Shown piece after piece: positions 1-7,086 of a DNA stretch of 29,662 nt. This stretch comes from an uncultured Erysipelotrichaceae bacterium. GTDB taxonomy: Bacteria > Bacillota_I > Bacilli_A > Erysipelotrichales > Coprobacillaceae. The stretch is taken from the NCBI GenBank assembly GCA_910588075.1, contig CAJUOS010000028.1, positions 1-29,662 of the forward strand. Reading direction: 5' to 3'. The notes below the pieces were generated by a model. It saw only the letters and a program-made list of their open reading frames with translations, did no database searches and was not told the DNA's origin. Every line of letters begins with the position of its first letter. The stretch's first letter is position 1. Both the position numbers and the translations under genes were made by a program.

Positions 1-2
1 GT

Positions 3-83
3 GGATTCATATTAGGAACAAGTGCATTATTTGGAAAAGACAAAAGTTATCAAGAGATTTGTAAAGAATTAAGAGAATTATAG
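3..83 (+). CDS. C-terminal end of a probable ribulose-phosphate-3-epimerase-type sugar phosphate epimerase (partial)
   Basis: Frame 3 is open from the left edge to a TAG at 81-83 and gives a 26-residue tail. It begins G-F-I-L-G-T-S-A-L-F-G and ends in a charged helix (K-E-L-R-E-L). The G-T-S-x-L-F pattern followed by a short helix resembles the last phosphate-binding strand and helix of TIM-barrel ribulose-/allulose-phosphate 3-epimerases (Rpe/AlsE type). The stop lies 13 bp before the next start, so the gene is co-transcribed with the PTS EIIB gene. With RpiB and an aldolase downstream, an epimerase would fit. Only the tail is visible, so the family call is tentative. Confidence 0.45.
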   Translation, partial: GFILGTSALFGKDKSYQEICKELREL

Positions 84-96
84 GAGGAGAGAAATC

Positions 97-396
97 ATGA
101 ATATTTTATTAGTATGTGCAGCAGGAATGTCAACAAGTTTATTGGTTAATAGAATGAATGATGCTGCAAAAGCAAAAGGAATAGAGTTGAATATAGAGGC
201 TCATCCAGTAGGAAGTATTGATTCATATGGAGAACAAGCAGATGTTATTTTACTTGGACCACAAGTACGTTATGAATTAAAAAATGTTCAAAAATCATAT
301 CCAGATAAACCTGTTGAAGTTATTCAAATGCAAGATTATGGAATGATGAATGGAGCAAAAGTATTAGATAGAGCATTACAATTATTAGGTAAATAA
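97..396 (+). CDS. PTS lactose/cellobiose-family EIIB component
   Basis: This 99-residue protein has the layout of a stand-alone EIIB of the lactose/cellobiose PTS family: a first beta strand, then the phosphocysteine P-loop C-A-A-G-M-S-T-S with Cys7 as the phosphoryl acceptor. The rest (L-L-G-P-Q-V-R-Y, then Q-M-x-D-Y-G-M-M-N-G near the C-terminus) also matches the family. It passes phosphate from EIIA to the sugar bound by a membrane EIIC. Neither EIIA nor EIIC is in the window; they probably lie to the left. The start follows a strong AGGAGG (82-87) by 9 bp. The phosphorylated sugar would feed the phospho-glycosidase and isomerase genes downstream. Substrate cannot be read from EIIB alone. 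Confidence 0.93.
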   Translation: MNILLVCAAGMSTSLLVNRMNDAAKAKGIELNIEAHPVGSIDSYGEQADVILLGPQVRYELKNVQKSYPDKPVEVIQMQDYGMMNGAKVLDRALQLLGK

Positions 397-513
397 GAAT
401 ATAGTGTCTTTGGTGAATGTACAATCATTTATTAGTTTTTGAAAGGAAAGTCATATATTTATTTTATAATGATATATGTGAATAGTTAAATTTAGAAATA
501 TTGGAGGGAAAAT

Positions 514-963
514 ATGAAGATAGGAATAGGGAATGATCATGTGGCAGTAGAATATAAAAAAATAATTACTGCCTACATTGAAGAGAAGTATGGATATGAA
601 GTTGTAAATTTTGGAACAGATAGCAGTGAAAGATTCAATTATCCTGTATCAGGAGAAGCAGTTGCTAATGCTGTTGTAAGTGGAGAAGTTGATAAAGGAA
701 TTGTTATTTGTGGAACTGGTGTTGGTATTTCTTTAGCTGCCAATAAGGTTAATGGAATTCGTTGTGTAACATGTAGTGAACCTTATTCAGCAAGATTATC
801 AAGAGAACACAATAATACAAATATGTTAGCCTTTGGAGCAAGAGTTGTTGGTTTGGAACTTGCCAAAATGATTGTAGACGCTTGGTTAACTGGAGAATAT
901 GAAGGTGGTAGACATCAAGTACGTATTGATATGTTAAAAGATATTGAAGAAAGACAAAAGTAA
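514..963 (+). CDS. rpiB: RpiB/LacAB-family sugar-phosphate isomerase
   Basis: A 149-residue protein of normal length for RpiB (ribose-5-phosphate isomerase B; also allose-6-phosphate and galactose-6-phosphate isomerases). Visible family motifs are G-N-D-H near the N-terminus (usual G-S-D-H), the catalytic-cysteine loop I-C-G-T-G-V-G with Cys66, R-E-H-N-N with the ring-opening His, G-A-R-V-V-G, and a C-terminal R-H-x-x-R-I that binds phosphate. The start has GGAGGG 6-11 bp upstream. It is followed within 1 bp by the DUF4867 gene. Because it sits in a PTS/GH1 operon with an epimerase-like gene, its real substrate may be a hexose 6-phosphate (such as allose-6-P) rather than ribose-5-P; that is inference. 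Confidence 0.92.
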   Translation: MKIGIGNDHVAVEYKKIITAYIEEKYGYEVVNFGTDSSERFNYPVSGEAVANAVVSGEVDKGIVICGTGVGISLAANKVNGIRCVTCSEPYSARLSREHNNTNMLAFGARVVGLELAKMIVDAWLTGEYEGGRHQVRIDMLKDIEERQK

Positions 964-964
964 T

Positions 965-1624
965 ATGAGTTTAGAGGAATTACAAAAAAAGAACCCCAAA
1001 TATAATATAAAAGATATTTATAGTCAAGCATTTCAAACTTATGGAAGAATTGTTAATGAAGATGTAGATGAGGCGATATCATATGTCTCAGCAAATGTCC
1101 ATCCTCCCCAATCTGGAAATTGCTACATGCCAAGTGTTGAAGCCTTAGAAAATCTTCCTTCCATTCGTTCATTATCACATAACGTTTATGGACATTTAGA
1201 TGTTATAGCAGGTATTGTTTTTGGTGATAACAATGTATTAAATGGTATTGAATATCATCAAGGTAGCGAGACAATTATTGCTGTAACAGATTTTGTATTG
1301 ATTGTTGGACATATATGGGATATGAAAGAGCAAACTTATGAATCTTCATTATGTGAATGTTTCTATGTTCCTCAAGGAACAGTTGTTGAATGTTATGGAA
1401 CAACATTACACTATACCCCTGTTAGTGTAAATAAAAATGGATTTAGAACAATTTGTTTATTATTAAAAGGAACAGGAGATTCATTACCTGAAAGACAAGG
1501 AATTTTGAAAAAGAAGAACAAATGGTTTGTTGCTCATAAAGAGAATTTAGAGAAAATTGAGTCTGGTGATTATCCAGGTTTAAAAGGCGAACTCATTATG
1601 ATTCATCATTGTGATGAGTCATAA
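965..1624 (+). CDS. DUF4867 family protein, function unknown, probably sugar-related
   Basis: About 219 residues, recognised as DUF4867 by its overall pattern: Y-G-R-I-V near residue 25, G-N-C-Y (Met/Val usual next), a central E-Y-H-Q-G-S-E motif, V-T-D-F-V-L-I-V-G, then F-Y-V-P-Q-G-T-V-V-E and T-T-L-H-Y-T-P. The His and Glu residues in E-Y-H-x-G-S-E and the E/H residues of the following strands resemble a cupin-like metal site. The ATG at 965, one base after the rpiB stop and preceded by GAAGAAAG, is chosen over an in-frame TTG at 944 that would overlap rpiB. DUF4867 genes are commonly found with sugar-phosphate genes, as here. No biochemical role is assigned; isomerase or epimerase activity is a guess. 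Confidence 0.8.
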   Translation: MSLEELQKKNPKYNIKDIYSQAFQTYGRIVNEDVDEAISYVSANVHPPQSGNCYMPSVEALENLPSIRSLSHNVYGHLDVIAGIVFGDNNVLNGIEYHQGSETIIAVTDFVLIVGHIWDMKEQTYESSLCECFYVPQGTVVECYGTTLHYTPVSVNKNGFRTICLLLKGTGDSLPERQGILKKKNKWFVAHKENLEKIESGDYPGLKGELIMIHHCDES

Positions 1625-1660
1625 TGTTTTTTTATAAAAAAGAAAGGAATGGAAGAAAGA

Positions 1661-2347
1661 ATGGAATCAAAAGTATTAGCAAGTTATATTGATCATGCAG
1701 TTTTAGATCCTGCAATGACTATTGAAGAATTAAAAAATCAAATTATGATAGGTGTAGAATGTAAATGTAAAACAGTATGTGTTAATCCAGATGCTATTGA
1801 TTTAGCTAAATCATGTATAGAAGGAACTGAAACAAAACTTTGTGTTGTTTGTGATTTCCCATTTGGGTCAAGTAATAAAGCATCAAAAGTGGCACAATGC
1901 CAAGCAATTATTGATAAAGGCGATATTTTTGAAATAGATATGGTTGCAAATTATGGTTTGATAAAAAGTAAAGAATATGATCAAGTGATTGATGAAATTC
2001 AAGCTATGAGTGATGTGTGTCATCAAAACAATGTTGGTTTAAAAGTTATTGTTGAAACAGATGCTTTAACAATTGATGAAGTCAAAGCTTCAATTGAATG
2101 TTGTGTTCAAGGACAAGCAGATTTTATTAAAACATCAACAGGATATTTTAAAGGTGAACATATTGTAGGTGCTGATCCAGAATTGATAAAAATGATGGTT
2201 AAAGAAGCTAAAGGAAGAATTAAAGTTAAAGGATCAGGATGTGTTCGTTCTCAAGAAAGACTTGAAGAATTGATTGCATTAGGAATTGATAGAGCTGGTG
2301 TTGGTTGTGGTTCAACACGAAAGATTGTAGGTGAGAATAATGAATAA
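1661..2347 (+). CDS. deoC: DeoC-family (deoxyribose-phosphate type) class I aldolase
   Basis: About 228 residues, typical for DeoC. The N-terminus Y-I-D-H-A-V-L matches the family's Y-I-D-H-T-x-L. The Schiff-base lysine is in F-I-K-T-S-T-G-Y (Lys157), the second active-site lysine in V-K-G-S-G (Lys190), E-I-D-M-V-x-N carries a family Asp, and the phosphate loop ends G-V-G-C-G-S-T-R-K. Two in-frame ATGs exist (1649, 1661). The second is preferred because AAAGGA and GGAAG lie at usable distance, whereas the first directly abuts AAAGGA. The family cleaves 2-deoxyribose-5-phosphate to glyceraldehyde-3-phosphate and acetaldehyde. The sugar-operon setting leaves open another aldol substrate. It overlaps the GH1 gene downstream by 8 bp. 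Confidence 0.88.
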   Translation: MESKVLASYIDHAVLDPAMTIEELKNQIMIGVECKCKTVCVNPDAIDLAKSCIEGTETKLCVVCDFPFGSSNKASKVAQCQAIIDKGDIFEIDMVANYGLIKSKEYDQVIDEIQAMSDVCHQNNVGLKVIVETDALTIDEVKASIECCVQGQADFIKTSTGYFKGEHIVGADPELIKMMVKEAKGRIKVKGSGCVRSQERLEELIALGIDRAGVGCGSTRKIVGENNE

Positions 2348-3695
2348 ATCGTTTTTATGGGGAAGTTCAATAAGTGGAGGACAATGTGAAGGAGGATATT
2401 CATCACGAAGTGAAACAGTTGTAGATATAATTCCACAAGGAAAAGAAACAAGAATAAAATATTTGAATCAGCCAGGAATATATATGCAAAGACCTGAAGG
2501 ATTTTATCCTTCTCAAAAAGGTGTTGAGTTTTATGAGAACTATAAAGAAGATATTGCTTTATATGGACAAATGGGATTAAAGGCATTAAGATTCTCAGTA
2601 TTATGGTCTCGTATTTTCTTAGATGATTCATTAGAACCAAATGAAGAAGGATTAAAGTTCTATGATGATGTGATTAATGAATTATTAAAATATAATATAG
2701 AACCTATTATAACAACAATTCATTTTGATATGCCATTATGGGTTGTTGAAAAATATAATGGTTTTGTTAATAGAAAAGTTGTTGATTTATATGAACATTA
2801 TGTACGTACTATCGTTCAAAGATATCATAACAGAGTTAAATATTGGATTTCATTCTGTGAAATCAATGTTATGAATCATATGTTATATATGGTTGGAGGT
2901 ACAGTCCTAAAAGAAGGAGAAGATAGAGAAGAAGTCTTGCATCAATGTGCATATCATAAATTATTAGCAAATGCACGTCTTGTGAAAGTCTGCCATGAAA
3001 TAGATTCAGAATTAAAAGTAGGATGTGAAGTTGCAGGAACACCATATTATCCATTGACATCATTACCAGAAGATTATCAATTGATGATAGAAGAACAAAG
3101 AAAAGACAGTCGTTATACGGATGTCATGGTGAAAGGACATTTTCCATATTATTTCTTAAAGAAGTTAAAAGAATACCATGTTGAAATCAAAGAAGAAGAC
3201 ATGGAAGAGATGAAAAAACATACATTAGATTTTATAGCTGTTTCATATTATAAAACATCATTGGCATCAACAGAAGGAGTAAGAGATAATCCACGTTTAG
3301 AGAAGACAGCATTTGGGTGGACAATAGATCCAAAGGGATTTAGAATAATGTTAAATCAAATGTATGAAAGATATGAGAAGCCAATAATGGTTGTAGAAAA
3401 TGGATTAGGGACATATGACCAGGTAGAAGATGGAAAGATACATGATGATTATCGAATAGAATATCTAGAGAAACATATAGAACAGATGGAATTGGCAATA
3501 GAAGATGGAGTAGAAGTGATAGGATATTTAACATGGGCAGCAATGGATGTGGTATCAACAAGTGAAGGAATGATGTCAAAAAGATATGGATTCATATATG
3601 TAGATAGAGAAGATGATGGAAGTGGAACATTAGAAAGGATACCAAAAGATTCATTTTATTGGTATCAAAATTTGATTAATGAAAGGATGAAATAA
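2340..3695 (+). CDS. Divergent short GH1 (6-phospho-beta-glucosidase-like) glycosidase
   Basis: A 451-residue GH1 (beta/alpha)8 barrel. The start at 2340 gives M-N-K-S-F-L-W-G, matching the paralogues, with TAGGTGAG upstream, so the in-frame GTG at 2331 is rejected. The substrate Gln is in G-G-Q-C-E-G (Gln15). The -1 subsite His is present in I-H-F-D-M-P (His128). The acid/base Glu174 lies in S-F-C-E-I-N, where Cys173 replaces the clan-invariant Asn. The nucleophile Glu353 is in V-E-N-G-L-G. Ser406, Lys414 and Tyr416 (V-V-S ... K-R-Y) match the 6-phosphate-binding triad of phospho-glycosidases. It is shorter than the other three GH1s (484-491) because it lacks part of the segment after the first barrel strand. 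Likely cytoplasmic, acting on PTS-imported phospho-glycosides, if active. Confidence 0.88.
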   Translation: MNKSFLWGSSISGGQCEGGYSSRSETVVDIIPQGKETRIKYLNQPGIYMQRPEGFYPSQKGVEFYENYKEDIALYGQMGLKALRFSVLWSRIFLDDSLEPNEEGLKFYDDVINELLKYNIEPIITTIHFDMPLWVVEKYNGFVNRKVVDLYEHYVRTIVQRYHNRVKYWISFCEINVMNHMLYMVGGTVLKEGEDREEVLHQCAYHKLLANARLVKVCHEIDSELKVGCEVAGTPYYPLTSLPEDYQLMIEEQRKDSRYTDVMVKGHFPYYFLKKLKEYHVEIKEEDMEEMKKHTLDFIAVSYYKTSLASTEGVRDNPRLEKTAFGWTIDPKGFRIMLNQMYERYEKPIMVVENGLGTYDQVEDGKIHDDYRIEYLEKHIEQMELAIEDGVEVIGYLTWAAMDVVSTSEGMMSKRYGFIYVDREDDGSGTLERIPKDSFYWYQNLINERMK

Positions 3696-4649
3696 ATGAC
3701 TAATTGGGGAATAATTGGAGCAGGAAATATAGCAAGACGTTTTACATTGAGTTTATCTCAAAGTTCACAAGGACAATTATATGCTATTGCTTCTTATGGA
3801 AAAGAGAATCGTGAAAGATGGAAAGAGGAATATCCTGAGGTTATCACTTATGATGATTATACAAAATTATTGAATGATTCTCATATTGACGCTGTTTATA
3901 TAGCAACAAGGCATAAAGATCATTATCAATGGTGTAAAGAAGCTATTTTAAGAAAAAAAGCTGTTTTATGTGAAAAACCAGCAACTTTAGAATATCAACA
4001 AACAAAAGAACTTTGTGAATTAGCTAAAAAACATCAAGTCTTTTTTATGGAAGCAATGAAAACAAGATTTATTCCTTTGGTTGCAGATATTAAAAAGGTT
4101 ATTGAAGATGGTGTGATTGGTGATATAGAAAGAGTTGAAACATGTTTTGCATATCAGGTAGGATATAGACCTGGACATTATTTACATGAAAAAGATCAAG
4201 GTGGTATTTTAAATGATGTAGGAAGCTATAATTTGGCTTCTATACTTGATTATATAGATTCCCCAATTCAAAGTATAACATCAAAAGTTCAATATGAATA
4301 TGAAGTAGATGCAAATGATATTATTGAATTAACATTTGAAAGTGGACAAACAGCACTTATAGATATTGCATTTAATGAAAATAAAGAAAAAGATATGACA
4401 ATCTATGGAACATTAGGACGATTGATTGCTAATCCATTTTATAGACCTCAATCTGCATCTATTATTCTTAATAATGGTGAGACTTATACAATAGAAAAAG
4501 CATATATTCATGATGATTTTTATACAGAAATAGAAGAAGTTCATCATTGTTTAAAAGAAGATATGATTGAAAGTCCAAGAATGTCTTATCAAGATTCACT
4601 AAAAATAATAAAAGCAATAGAACAAATAAGAAAAAGTTTTGATAAATAA
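3696..4649 (+). CDS. Gfo/Idh/MocA-family NAD(P)-dependent oxidoreductase (dihydrodiol/xylose dehydrogenase-like)
   Basis: A 317-residue two-domain oxidoreductase. The Rossmann glycine motif G-I-I-G-A-G-N-I-A is at residues 5-13. The family signature C-E-K-P-A at 92-96 contains the catalytic Lys94. A C-terminal alpha/beta substrate domain follows. The motif G-G-I-L-N-D-V-G-S-Y (Tyr178) is the tyrosine-type active site seen in dimeric dihydrodiol/xylose dehydrogenases rather than the H-x-x-D type of inositol dehydrogenases. The ATG immediately follows the GH1 stop and has AAAGGA at a good distance, so the genes are translationally adjacent. It probably oxidises or reduces a sugar or sugar phosphate released by this operon. 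The exact substrate is not visible. It is the last plus-strand gene before the convergent regulator. Confidence 0.88.
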   Translation: MTNWGIIGAGNIARRFTLSLSQSSQGQLYAIASYGKENRERWKEEYPEVITYDDYTKLLNDSHIDAVYIATRHKDHYQWCKEAILRKKAVLCEKPATLEYQQTKELCELAKKHQVFFMEAMKTRFIPLVADIKKVIEDGVIGDIERVETCFAYQVGYRPGHYLHEKDQGGILNDVGSYNLASILDYIDSPIQSITSKVQYEYEVDANDIIELTFESGQTALIDIAFNENKEKDMTIYGTLGRLIANPFYRPQSASIILNNGETYTIEKAYIHDDFYTEIEEVHHCLKEDMIESPRMSYQDSLKIIKAIEQIRKSFDK

Positions 4650-4651
4650 AA

Positions 4652-4680
4652 AAGAATGAAAAATCATTCTTCTATTATTT
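4652..4680. terminator. Bidirectional terminator between Gfo/Idh gene and rpiR-type gene
   Basis: An 8-bp perfect hairpin AAGAATGA-AAAA-TCATTCTT spans 4652-4671. On the minus strand it is followed by TTTTTTATTT and would terminate the regulator. On the plus strand the tail CTATTATTT is weaker. Confidence 0.75.
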
Positions 4681-5448
4681 AACTTTTCTAATCGCAAGAG
4701 CAGTAACAAGAATATCAATGACATAGTGAATAGATAATCCATATAACATAATATTACTTGGTGCATGATGTGATGAAGAATCTATATATAAACTTTCATT
4801 ACAAATGAGTTCTAAAGTAGGATCGATTTTTCCTGTAATAGCAATCACTCGCACTCTTTTCTTTCTTAAATAATATGCAACATCAACCATTGTTTGATTT
4901 TTTCCAGAATGACTTACAACAAAGGATAAAACATCTTGAGGCTGAAAAGAATCGACATATCCTTGGTTGATTGTATTAAAGGCTTGAGCTCTTATGCCTA
5001 AAGTATTTAATTTTAAACAGGCTGATTGAATTTGTGAAAAATTATTATCATTAGCATAAAAATCAATTTGTTTAGCTTGAAGCATATAATTAATAGTTCT
5101 TACAAAAGATTCTTTACGAATCATATGTTGTGTTTCTAAAAAGACATGTTTATATATTTTAGGAAGAATTTGAATAATATCATTTATATGACTATCTTTA
5201 TTTAATCTTTCAAATTTATTATCTTCATACATCATATATTCTTGAATATATGTATTTTGAAAATCTAAATAACCTTTAAAGCCTAATTTTTTAACAAGTC
5301 TAATAATTGTTGGGGAACTAACATAACTTTTTTGGGCTAATTCTTTTGCATTATATTTAAGAATACAATGAGGATTATTTTGAATATATGAAGCAACTGC
5401 TTGTTCTTGTGGTGTAAGTTTTGTTGTTAAAAAAAGTTCATTAATCAT
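4675..5448 (-). CDS. RpiR/MurR-family transcriptional regulator (HTH + SIS)
   Basis: A 257-residue protein with the RpiR layout. Residues about 1-75 form the N-terminal HTH_6 domain (T-P-Q-E-Q-A-V-A-x-Y-I; recognition region Y-V-S-S-P-T-I-I-R-L-V-K-K-L-G-F-K-G-Y). A SIS phosphosugar-binding domain occupies about residues 105-250 (F-Y-A-N-D-N, then V-V-S-H-S-G-K-N-Q-T, then V-I-A-I-T-G). S-H-S-G-x-x-x-x-T is the usual phosphate-binding loop. GGAGGT lies about 9 bp before the ATG. It is divergent from the GH1 operon and shares an intergenic region with two palindromes. The first palindrome overlaps its own candidate -35, which suggests autorepression. It probably senses a sugar phosphate and controls the flanking glycosidase genes; the direction of control is inferred. 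Confidence 0.93.
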   Translation of the reverse strand: MINELFLTTKLTPQEQAVASYIQNNPHCILKYNAKELAQKSYVSSPTIIRLVKKLGFKGYLDFQNTYIQEYMMYEDNKFERLNKDSHINDIIQILPKIYKHVFLETQHMIRKESFVRTINYMLQAKQIDFYANDNNFSQIQSACLKLNTLGIRAQAFNTINQGYVDSFQPQDVLSFVVSHSGKNQTMVDVAYYLRKKRVRVIAITGKIDPTLELICNESLYIDSSSHHAPSNIMLYGLSIHYVIDILVTALAIRKVK

Positions 5449-5471
5449 TTTGTTTTTACCTCCATATTTCT

Positions 5472-5500
5472 ATTATAACAAAGATTCAAAGATATTGAAA
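5472..5500 (-). promoter_or_regulatory. Candidate promoter of the rpiR-family gene
   Basis: On the minus strand a perfect TATAAT (plus-strand 5472-5477) is preceded by a 17-bp spacer and TTTCAA (5495-5500). The -35 element falls inside operator site 1. Confidence 0.55.
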
Positions 5501-5510
5501 TTTAATTTCA
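5496..5510. promoter_or_regulatory. Operator site 1, 15-bp palindrome (putative RpiR box)
   Basis: TGAAATTTAATTTCA is a palindrome of form TGAAAT-N3-ATTTCA. It overlaps the -35 of the divergent regulator gene. Identical arms occur at 5528, 11569 and 11601. Confidence 0.7.
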
Positions 5511-5527
5511 TTAACTTTTTGATTTCA

Positions 5528-5542
5528 TGAAATTGAATTTCA
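5528..5542. promoter_or_regulatory. Operator site 2, 15-bp palindrome (putative RpiR box)
   Basis: TGAAATTGAATTTCA has perfect 6-bp arms and starts exactly 32 bp after site 1. It lies upstream of the candidate -35 of the GH1 operon rather than over it. An overlapping second palindrome ATTTCATGAAAT is at 5522-5533. Confidence 0.7.
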
Positions 5543-5558
5543 AAGGCAGTTAAATCTA

Positions 5559-5586
5559 TTGATTTTCATTCATGTTTTTATAAAAT
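5559..5586 (+). promoter_or_regulatory. Candidate promoter of the tandem GH1 operon
   Basis: TTGATT (5559-5564), a 16-bp spacer, then TAAAAT (5581-5586), about 25 bp before the start codon and downstream of both palindromes. Confidence 0.45.
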
Positions 5587-5610
5587 AAAAATATAAAAGG
5601 AGGATATTTT

Positions 5611-7086
5611 ATGGCTTTTAAAGAAGGTTTTTTATGGGGTGGAGATATTTCAGCAGCACAATGTGAAGGTGCTTGGAATGAAGATGGAAAGTCTCCAGTA
5701 GAAGTTGACTATATGACAGGAGCAACAGCTACAACTCCTAGACAAGTTACTTATCAAATGAGTGATGGAACTTATGGAAAAATGCCATGTTTAATTACTG
5801 CACAATTACCTGAAGGGGCAAAATATGCAACAATAGAAGGAGAATATTATCCAAATAGAAAGGGAATAGACTTCTATCATCATTATAAAGAAGATATTGG
5901 ATATTTTGGAGAAATGGGATTTAAAGCATTAAATATTTCTATTTCATGGGCAAGAATTATTCCTTATGGAATAAAGAATGGTGTTAATCAAAAAGGTGTT
6001 GAATTTTATAGAAATGTTTTAGAAGAATGTAAGAAATGGAATATTGAACCAATTGTTACATTATATAAATATGATATGCCAGTTTATTATATTGAAGAAA
6101 TGGGTGGATGGACAAATCGTCAACTGATTGATGAATATGTTGAATTTGCTAAGGTATGTTTTACAGAATATCAAGATTTAGTAAAATATTGGATTACATT
6201 CAATGAAATTAATGTTATTTCAATTATTGGAAATTCTATCCCAACATATGATAAACAAAAACTATATTTAGAATTGCATAATCAACTCGTTGCTTCAGCA
6301 AGAGCTGTACAGATTGCTCATTCTATAAATAAGAATTATTTGATTGGAAGTATGAATGCTGGTGTATTTACATATCCACTGACTCCTGATCCAAAGGATG
6401 TGGCTGAAAATAGTGCATATATGCAAGAAGCTTTATTTTATTCGTCTGATATTCAAGCACGTGGATATTATCCATCATATGCTTCACGTATTTGGAAAAA
6501 GCATAATATTTGTTTAGAAATAAGTGATGAAGACAAAGAGGATTTATATAAAGGAAAGGTTGATTATTTTGCTTTTTCTTACTATAACACAAATTGTATA
6601 ACAACACATTTAGATAGTGAAAATATAAATGGAAATATTTCACTTGGAAAGAAAAATCCATATTTAGAAGCATCTGATTGGGGTTGGCAAATCGATCCTG
6701 AAGGAATAAAAACAGCTTTACATATGTTATATGATAGATATCAAATGCCATTAATGATTGTTGAAAATGGATTAGGGGCTCATGATACTTTAGAAGATGA
6801 TGGAAGTATTCATGATCCATATCATGTTGACTATATGAAGGCACATATTGAAAAGATGAAAGAGGCTGTAGAAGAAGGCGTAGACTTGTTAGGATATACA
6901 ATGTGGAGTTGTATTGATTTATGTGCAGCGAGTACAGGACAAGTAAGTAAACGTTATGGATTCATCTATGTTGATGTAGATGATCAAGGAAATGGAACAA
7001 TGAAAAGATATAAAAAAGATTCTTTTGATTGGTATAAAGAAGTTATTAAAACAAATGGAGAAAATTTAAATGGAGGTAGAGAATAA
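5611..7086 (+). CDS. GH1 glycosidase paralogue A, with atypical -1 subsite and altered phosphate loop
   Basis: A 491-residue full-length GH1 barrel. It starts with F-L-W-G-G-D-I-S-A-A-Q and has AGGAGG 8-13 bp upstream. The acid/base Glu199 is in T-F-N-E-I-N and the nucleophile Glu385 in V-E-N-G-L-G, so the retaining machinery is intact. Lys153 in L-Y-K-Y-D-M-P replaces the near-invariant -1 subsite His. In the 6-phosphate loop D-L-C-A-A-S-T-G ... S-K-R-Y, Lys447 and Tyr449 are kept, but the usual first Ser aligns with Ala439 (a Ser is two residues on). It is the first gene after the paired operators, and its stop overlaps the next start by one base (TAATG). Probably a cytoplasmic glycosidase for phosphorylated or otherwise anionic glycosides. 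A plain 6-phospho-beta-glucosidase label should be treated with caution. Confidence 0.92.
   Translation: MAFKEGFLWGGDISAAQCEGAWNEDGKSPVEVDYMTGATATTPRQVTYQMSDGTYGKMPCLITAQLPEGAKYATIEGEYYPNRKGIDFYHHYKEDIGYFGEMGFKALNISISWARIIPYGIKNGVNQKGVEFYRNVLEECKKWNIEPIVTLYKYDMPVYYIEEMGGWTNRQLIDEYVEFAKVCFTEYQDLVKYWITFNEINVISIIGNSIPTYDKQKLYLELHNQLVASARAVQIAHSINKNYLIGSMNAGVFTYPLTPDPKDVAENSAYMQEALFYSSDIQARGYYPSYASRIWKKHNICLEISDEDKEDLYKGKVDYFAFSYYNTNCITTHLDSENINGNISLGKKNPYLEASDWGWQIDPEGIKTALHMLYDRYQMPLMIVENGLGAHDTLEDDGSIHDPYHVDYMKAHIEKMKEAVEEGVDLLGYTMWSCIDLCAASTGQVSKRYGFIYVDVDDQGNGTMKRYKKDSFDWYKEVIKTNGENLNGGRE

Noticed and set aside
439..470. Internal promoter before rpiB (TTGAAA and TATAAT)
   Set aside because: The two boxes are 20 bp apart, too far for a normal promoter; only the isolated TATAAT is attractive.
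944..964. TTG start for the DUF4867 gene overlapping rpiB
   Set aside because: The ATG at 965 gives the normal family N-terminus and follows the rpiB stop directly.
2251..2640. 129-codon minus-strand frame across deoC/GH1
   Set aside because: Fully antisense to two well-supported genes, low-complexity Leu/His/Phe-rich translation typical of antisense shadows, no ribosome binding site.
6368..6901. 177-codon minus-strand frame inside GH1 paralogue A
   Set aside because: Antisense to a conserved GH1 gene; His/Tyr/Leu-rich composition without family resemblance.
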